This document shows, in pieces, positions 5,471 to 8,172 of a stretch of 8,172 nucleotides of DNA. The stretch comes from Betaproteobacteria bacterium TMED41 (GTDB lineage: Bacteria > Pseudomonadota > Gammaproteobacteria > Burkholderiales > Burkholderiaceae_A). Below the pieces are notes generated by a model that ran no database searches, had not been told where the DNA came from, and saw only the letters and a list, made by a program, of their open reading frames with translations. The translations under genes and the position numbers were made by a program. The stretch spans positions 1 through 8,172 of the forward strand of contig NHCU01000051.1 in assembly GCA_002167365.1 (NCBI GenBank), read 5' to 3'. Position 1 is the first letter of the stretch. Every line of letters begins with the position of its first letter.

Positions 5471-6853
5471 ATGACCAATATTCTCAAAGTACTTAACCCA
5501 TTTGACGAGACTGACGTTGGAAGTGTAAATTTAGTTGATGAGAATACGATTGAAAAATACCTTGAAAATGCTCATCTTCTTCATAAAAATTCCAAAAAAA
5601 GACTGCCTGTTTATAAGAGAATAGAAATTCTTAAAAAAGTAGCTTTATTAATGTCTCAAGAGTCTGATGACTTAGCGTTGCTAATCGCATCAGAAGGTGG
5701 AAAACCTCTCATTGACGCAAGAGTTGAGGTAGCTAGAGCAATTGATGGAGTTGAGACATGTGCACATGATTTGGCAAACATAATCGGTAAAGAAATTCCT
5801 ATGGGCTTGACCCCTGCGGCTGAAAAAAAGCTTGCATTTTCGATTCGAGAACCAATTGGGCCTGTTGTTGCTGTATCAGCTTTTAACCATCCTCTAAACC
5901 TAATAGTTCATCAAGTTGCACCAGCAGTTGCTATGGGCTGTCCTGTAATAGTCAAGCCCGCCGACGATACTCCACTTTGTTGCGAAAAATTCATCGACTT
6001 TTTATATCAAGCTGGTCTGCCTGAAGAATGGGCATCTTTTGCACCTTGTGAGATTCCTGTCGCGCAAAAACTAGTAACAGATCCTAGGGTTGCTTTCTTC
6101 AGTTTCATTGGATCTGCAAAAGTGGGATGGTATTTAAAATCACTGCTCGCACCAGGAACTAGATTTGCTCTAGAACATGGTGGAGCTGCTCCTGTGATTG
6201 TCTGTCCATCTGCAAATACCGATGAAATGATTCCCAAATTAATAAAAGGCGGCTTTTACCATTCTGGTCAAGTGTGCGTATCAGTTCAGAGAATTTTTGT
6301 GATAAACGGTGATGCAAGATTACTCGCTGAAAAGCTTGCCGCTGAAGCGACTAAATTGACAGTTGGAAATGCAATCAAAGAAACCACTGAGTGTGGCCCA
6401 CTAATACGTCCCAGAGAAGTAGATCGCGTCGAAAGTTGGGTAAATGCGGCATTGATATCTGGGGCACAAGCTTTATGCGGTGGAAAAAGGTTATCCAAAA
6501 CCACTTATGATCCAACTGTTTTGCTTAATCCTGATGCCTCACAAAATGTTTCAACTTCAGAAATATTTGGTCCCGTAATTTGTATTTACGATTGTAAATC
6601 TAATCAAGAGGCAATAGAAAAAGCTAATAGTTTGGAATTTGCATTCCAATCCGCAGTTTTTTCAAATGAGTTAAAAGAAAGCTTATATTTCTTCCATAAC
6701 TTGGATTCCTCGGCTGTAATGATCAATGACCATACAGCATTTAGAGTTGATTGGATGCCATTTGCTGGCAGAAGACAATCTGGTTATGGGGTAGGAGGTA
6801 TAGGATACACAATGGAAGACATGTCTCAAATAAAAATGGCAGTTATAAGTTGA
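5471..6853 (+). CDS. NAD(P)-dependent aldehyde dehydrogenase
   Basis: This 460-residue protein is a complete aldehyde dehydrogenase, oxidising an aldehyde to its acid (or acyl product) with NAD(P)+. Catalytic features are in order: Asn139 in AFNHPLNL for the oxyanion hole, Lys162 in VIVKPADDTP for cofactor binding, FIGSAKVGW (212-220) at the nucleotide fold, general base Glu235 in ALEHGGAAP, nucleophile Cys269 in SGQVCVSVQR, and Glu364 in SEIFGPV binding the nicotinamide ribose. His follows the catalytic Glu where most families have Leu (ELGG). EHGGAAP together with CVSVQR and the C-terminal VMINDHTAFRVDWMPF suggests one distinct subfamily rather than a betaine or succinate semialdehyde enzyme. 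It starts 1 base after the ThDP enzyme's stop, so translation is probably coupled, and it may consume the aldehyde that enzyme makes. It is the last gene of the operon. The substrate is unknown. Confidence 0.94.
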   Translation: MTNILKVLNPFDETDVGSVNLVDENTIEKYLENAHLLHKNSKKRLPVYKRIEILKKVALLMSQESDDLALLIASEGGKPLIDARVEVARAIDGVETCAHDLANIIGKEIPMGLTPAAEKKLAFSIREPIGPVVAVSAFNHPLNLIVHQVAPAVAMGCPVIVKPADDTPLCCEKFIDFLYQAGLPEEWASFAPCEIPVAQKLVTDPRVAFFSFIGSAKVGWYLKSLLAPGTRFALEHGGAAPVIVCPSANTDEMIPKLIKGGFYHSGQVCVSVQRIFVINGDARLLAEKLAAEATKLTVGNAIKETTECGPLIRPREVDRVESWVNAALISGAQALCGGKRLSKTTYDPTVLLNPDASQNVSTSEIFGPVICIYDCKSNQEAIEKANSLEFAFQSAVFSNELKESLYFFHNLDSSAVMINDHTAFRVDWMPFAGRRQSGYGVGGIGYTMEDMSQIKMAVIS

Positions 6854-6855
6854 CA

Positions 6856-7698
6856 TTACATAAATTGTTTTGTCCACTCTCTACTTCTTTCCCATAACTC
6901 AACTGCCAGAGCATCACTTTTAGCAATATCTGACGGAGTATCAATTCTTTTATTTGAGTAGTAATATCCATTTTCGGCATGTGGGGCTTCTAAAGAACAA
7001 TAAACTATTGTTTTTATTCCCTCCTCAGGAGTTTGCATGCTCTTTATTTTTAACAGAGGTTTCAAAAAAAATGGAAGTGTTCTCCAAATATTTGTATCTA
7101 CAATTCCTGGATGAAGGCAGTATGCTGAGACATTGGTACCAACTAATTTCTTTGCAAGTTCTCTGTTGAATAAAATATTTGCGAGTTTTGAAACTGCATA
7201 CTCACTAATTCCAGTGATACTCGAAGTTTTCCCAATCACCAACTCCCAATCTATAAATCTAACATGTTTGTGTACTTTGCTAGTTATAGTAACAATTCTA
7301 GAATTCCTTGATTTTTTTAGAGAATTTAAAAGCAAGTTGGTTAATAAAAAATGGCCAAGGTAATTTACACCAAAACTAAGTTCGAAACCCTCTGAAGTTC
7401 TACCAGATGCTCCTGCTACTCCAGCATTGTTTATCAATAAACTTAGTGGCCTATTGGACTTTAAAAATAAATCAGCACAATTTTTTACCGATAATAGTGA
7501 TTTAAGATCTAAAGGCAACCATTCGCAACTATTTTGACCAACCGAAGAATTTATTTCATTGATAACGATTTGATTTTTTTCCTCTGAACGGCCTGCAAGA
7601 ACTATGTGAAAACCTGCCCCAGCCAGTTTTATAGCAGTGGCTTTGCCCAGCCCACTACTGGCACCAGTAATTAGTGCAATTTTTTTTTTACTATTCAT
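6856..7698 (-). CDS. Short-chain dehydrogenase/reductase, retinol dehydrogenase-like
   Basis: This 280-residue classical SDR oxidises or reduces an alcohol/carbonyl pair with NAD(P)(H). It has the Rossmann glycine motif TGASSGLG (11-18) and AGRS ending strand 2; this Arg after the Gly favours NADP(H). It also has LDL (about 64-66), NNAG (90-93), Asn112 in VNYLGHF, Ser140 in ITSKVH, and the catalytic pair Tyr167/Lys171 in YAVSK. HPG follows at 196-198. The C-terminal part, with ENGYYYSN and ALAVELWERS, resembles retinol dehydrogenase/WW-domain oxidoreductase-like SDRs, a group whose bacterial substrates are mostly unknown. I start at the ATG at 7698; a GTG at 7704 adds Met-Asn. Neither has a clear ribosome binding site. 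The gene converges on the aldehyde dehydrogenase with 2 bases between the stops, so it is a separate transcription unit with no terminator between. Confidence 0.94.
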   Translation of the reverse strand: MNSKKKIALITGASSGLGKATAIKLAGAGFHIVLAGRSEEKNQIVINEINSSVGQNSCEWLPLDLKSLLSVKNCADLFLKSNRPLSLLINNAGVAGASGRTSEGFELSFGVNYLGHFLLTNLLLNSLKKSRNSRIVTITSKVHKHVRFIDWELVIGKTSSITGISEYAVSKLANILFNRELAKKLVGTNVSAYCLHPGIVDTNIWRTLPFFLKPLLKIKSMQTPEEGIKTIVYCSLEAPHAENGYYYSNKRIDTPSDIAKSDALAVELWERSREWTKQFM

Positions 7699-8100
7699 AT
7701 TCACAAATTTTATTGCTTCTAGTTAGTCATCAGTAATTTTTAATTTATGAGCATTTGTTTGAAAAAGTAGCTAATATTTAATTAAGCGTTACGATTTTTT
7801 AGCTATTGCTACTTTTACATTAAAGGACTCGGAGAGTTTTATAATCTACTTCTTTATTAATTAATTTTAATTATGGGATATAGTTTATTTTTTTTCGATC
7901 TACAGTGCTACAGTTACTTTAGTACTATCATGTCTTAAATTTGGTCCATCGTTGGCACCCCATTTTTCTCCCTGAATTAGTTGTATGTTTTTTTAACAAA
8001 GACTCACATAGTAAGAAATTATGGGAATAGTCTAAATTTGAGTCTTTTATAACACAGGCGAATAAGTGGGTGATTAAAGATAATTGTTACACAAAGTATT
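7699..8100. other. Non-coding region upstream of the SDR gene
   Basis: This roughly 400-base, very AT-rich region lies between two genes on the - strand. It must hold the SDR promoter unless that gene is read from the upstream one, but I find no convincing -35/-10 pair on the - strand. Its visible contents are a TTAATTAA-rich block near 7856-7872, a duplicated CTACAGT-type element (CTACAGTGCTACAGT, 7900-7914), a coding-like open frame without a start (7900-7992, -) and a 9-bp inverted repeat (7998-8047). No tRNA, CRISPR array or insertion-sequence end is seen. Confidence 0.5.
7998..8047. repeat. Perfect 9-bp inverted repeat with a 32-base loop
   Basis: AAAGACTCA at 7998-8006 and TGAGTCTTT at 8039-8047 are exact reverse complements. 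The repeat lies about 50 bases beyond the stop of the partial - strand gene. On the - strand the second arm is followed by GTTAAAAAAAC rather than T's, so it is not a normal intrinsic terminator for that gene. On the + strand only TTTT follows. It could be a 3' stem-loop protecting the mRNA, part of a small structured RNA, or chance. Confidence 0.4.
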
Positions 8101-8172
8101 TTATGCTGCATCGTCTGCCCCGGATTTTATTTTTTCCATCCAATCCTCAGCAGTAATCAATCCAGCCTTTTC
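8101..8172 (-). CDS. C-terminal end of an unidentified protein (partial)
   Basis: Reading inward from the right edge on the - strand gives 23 in-frame codons, beginning EKAGLITAEDWMEK and ending KSGADDAA, then TAA at 8101-8103. The peptide has the acidic/amphipathic composition of a genuine C-terminal helix, and its base composition is less AT-rich than the intergenic DNA just beyond the stop. The start lies outside the window. I do not recognise the family from so few residues. A 72-base open stretch alone is weak evidence, so the call rests mainly on composition. Confidence 0.55.
   Translation of the reverse strand, partial: EKAGLITAEDWMEKIKSGADDAA

Noticed and set aside
7133..7363. Open frame on the + strand opposite the SDR gene
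   Set aside because: It is antisense to the SDR catalytic region, and the SDR reading frame carries all expected motifs.
7814..7845. Promoter on the + strand (TTTACA ... TATAAT)
   Set aside because: The spacer is about 20 bases, too long for a standard promoter, and no + strand gene follows.

Overview
The window is AT-rich (roughly a third G+C by eye) and densely packed. It has bacterial Shine-Dalgarno sequences, very short intergenic gaps and small overlaps. The third gene encodes an exported protein resembling surface-adhesin protein E, a family best known from beta- and gammaproteobacteria. Together with the A/T-biased codon use, this suggests a streamlined, probably aquatic, proteobacterium. 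That assignment is inference, since no rRNA or other taxonomic marker is present.

Layout. (1) Positions 59-1854 (+) hold a three-gene cassette: a bactofilin cytoskeletal protein, a ParA/MinD-type ATPase that begins on the base after the bactofilin stop, and a small exported protein whose best start overlaps the ATPase stop by 4 bases. (2) Positions 1855-2155 are non-coding. They carry a candidate promoter with a perfect TATAAT and, just downstream, a perfect 14-bp palindrome that could be an operator. (3) Positions 2156-6853 (+) hold a tight metabolic operon: a membrane-anchored, FMN/[3Fe-4S] glutamate-synthase-like protein, a thiamine-diphosphate enzyme of the AlsS-like acetolactate synthase group, and an NAD(P)-dependent aldehyde dehydrogenase. 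(4) Positions 6856-7698 (-) encode a retinol-dehydrogenase-like short-chain dehydrogenase, convergent with the operon and only 2 bases from it. (5) Positions 7699-8100 contain no gene I can support, but do hold a perfect 9-bp inverted repeat and a short coding-like open frame without a start. (6) Positions 8101-8172 (-) are the last 23 codons of a gene running off the window.

How the genes may work together. The first cassette looks like a cell-envelope or positioning module. Bactofilin polymers bind membrane through a short N-terminal peptide, and the ATPase ends in what looks like an amphipathic, MinD-like membrane-targeting helix. The second cassette reads as a 2-oxo-acid route: a flavin enzyme of amino/oxo acid metabolism, a ThDP enzyme that decarboxylates or condenses 2-oxo acids, and an aldehyde dehydrogenase that could oxidise an aldehyde product. 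No acetolactate synthase small subunit and no glutamine-amidotransferase partner is encoded in the window. A dedicated, perhaps catabolic pathway is therefore more likely than housekeeping valine or glutamate synthesis. The actual substrates cannot be read from the sequence.
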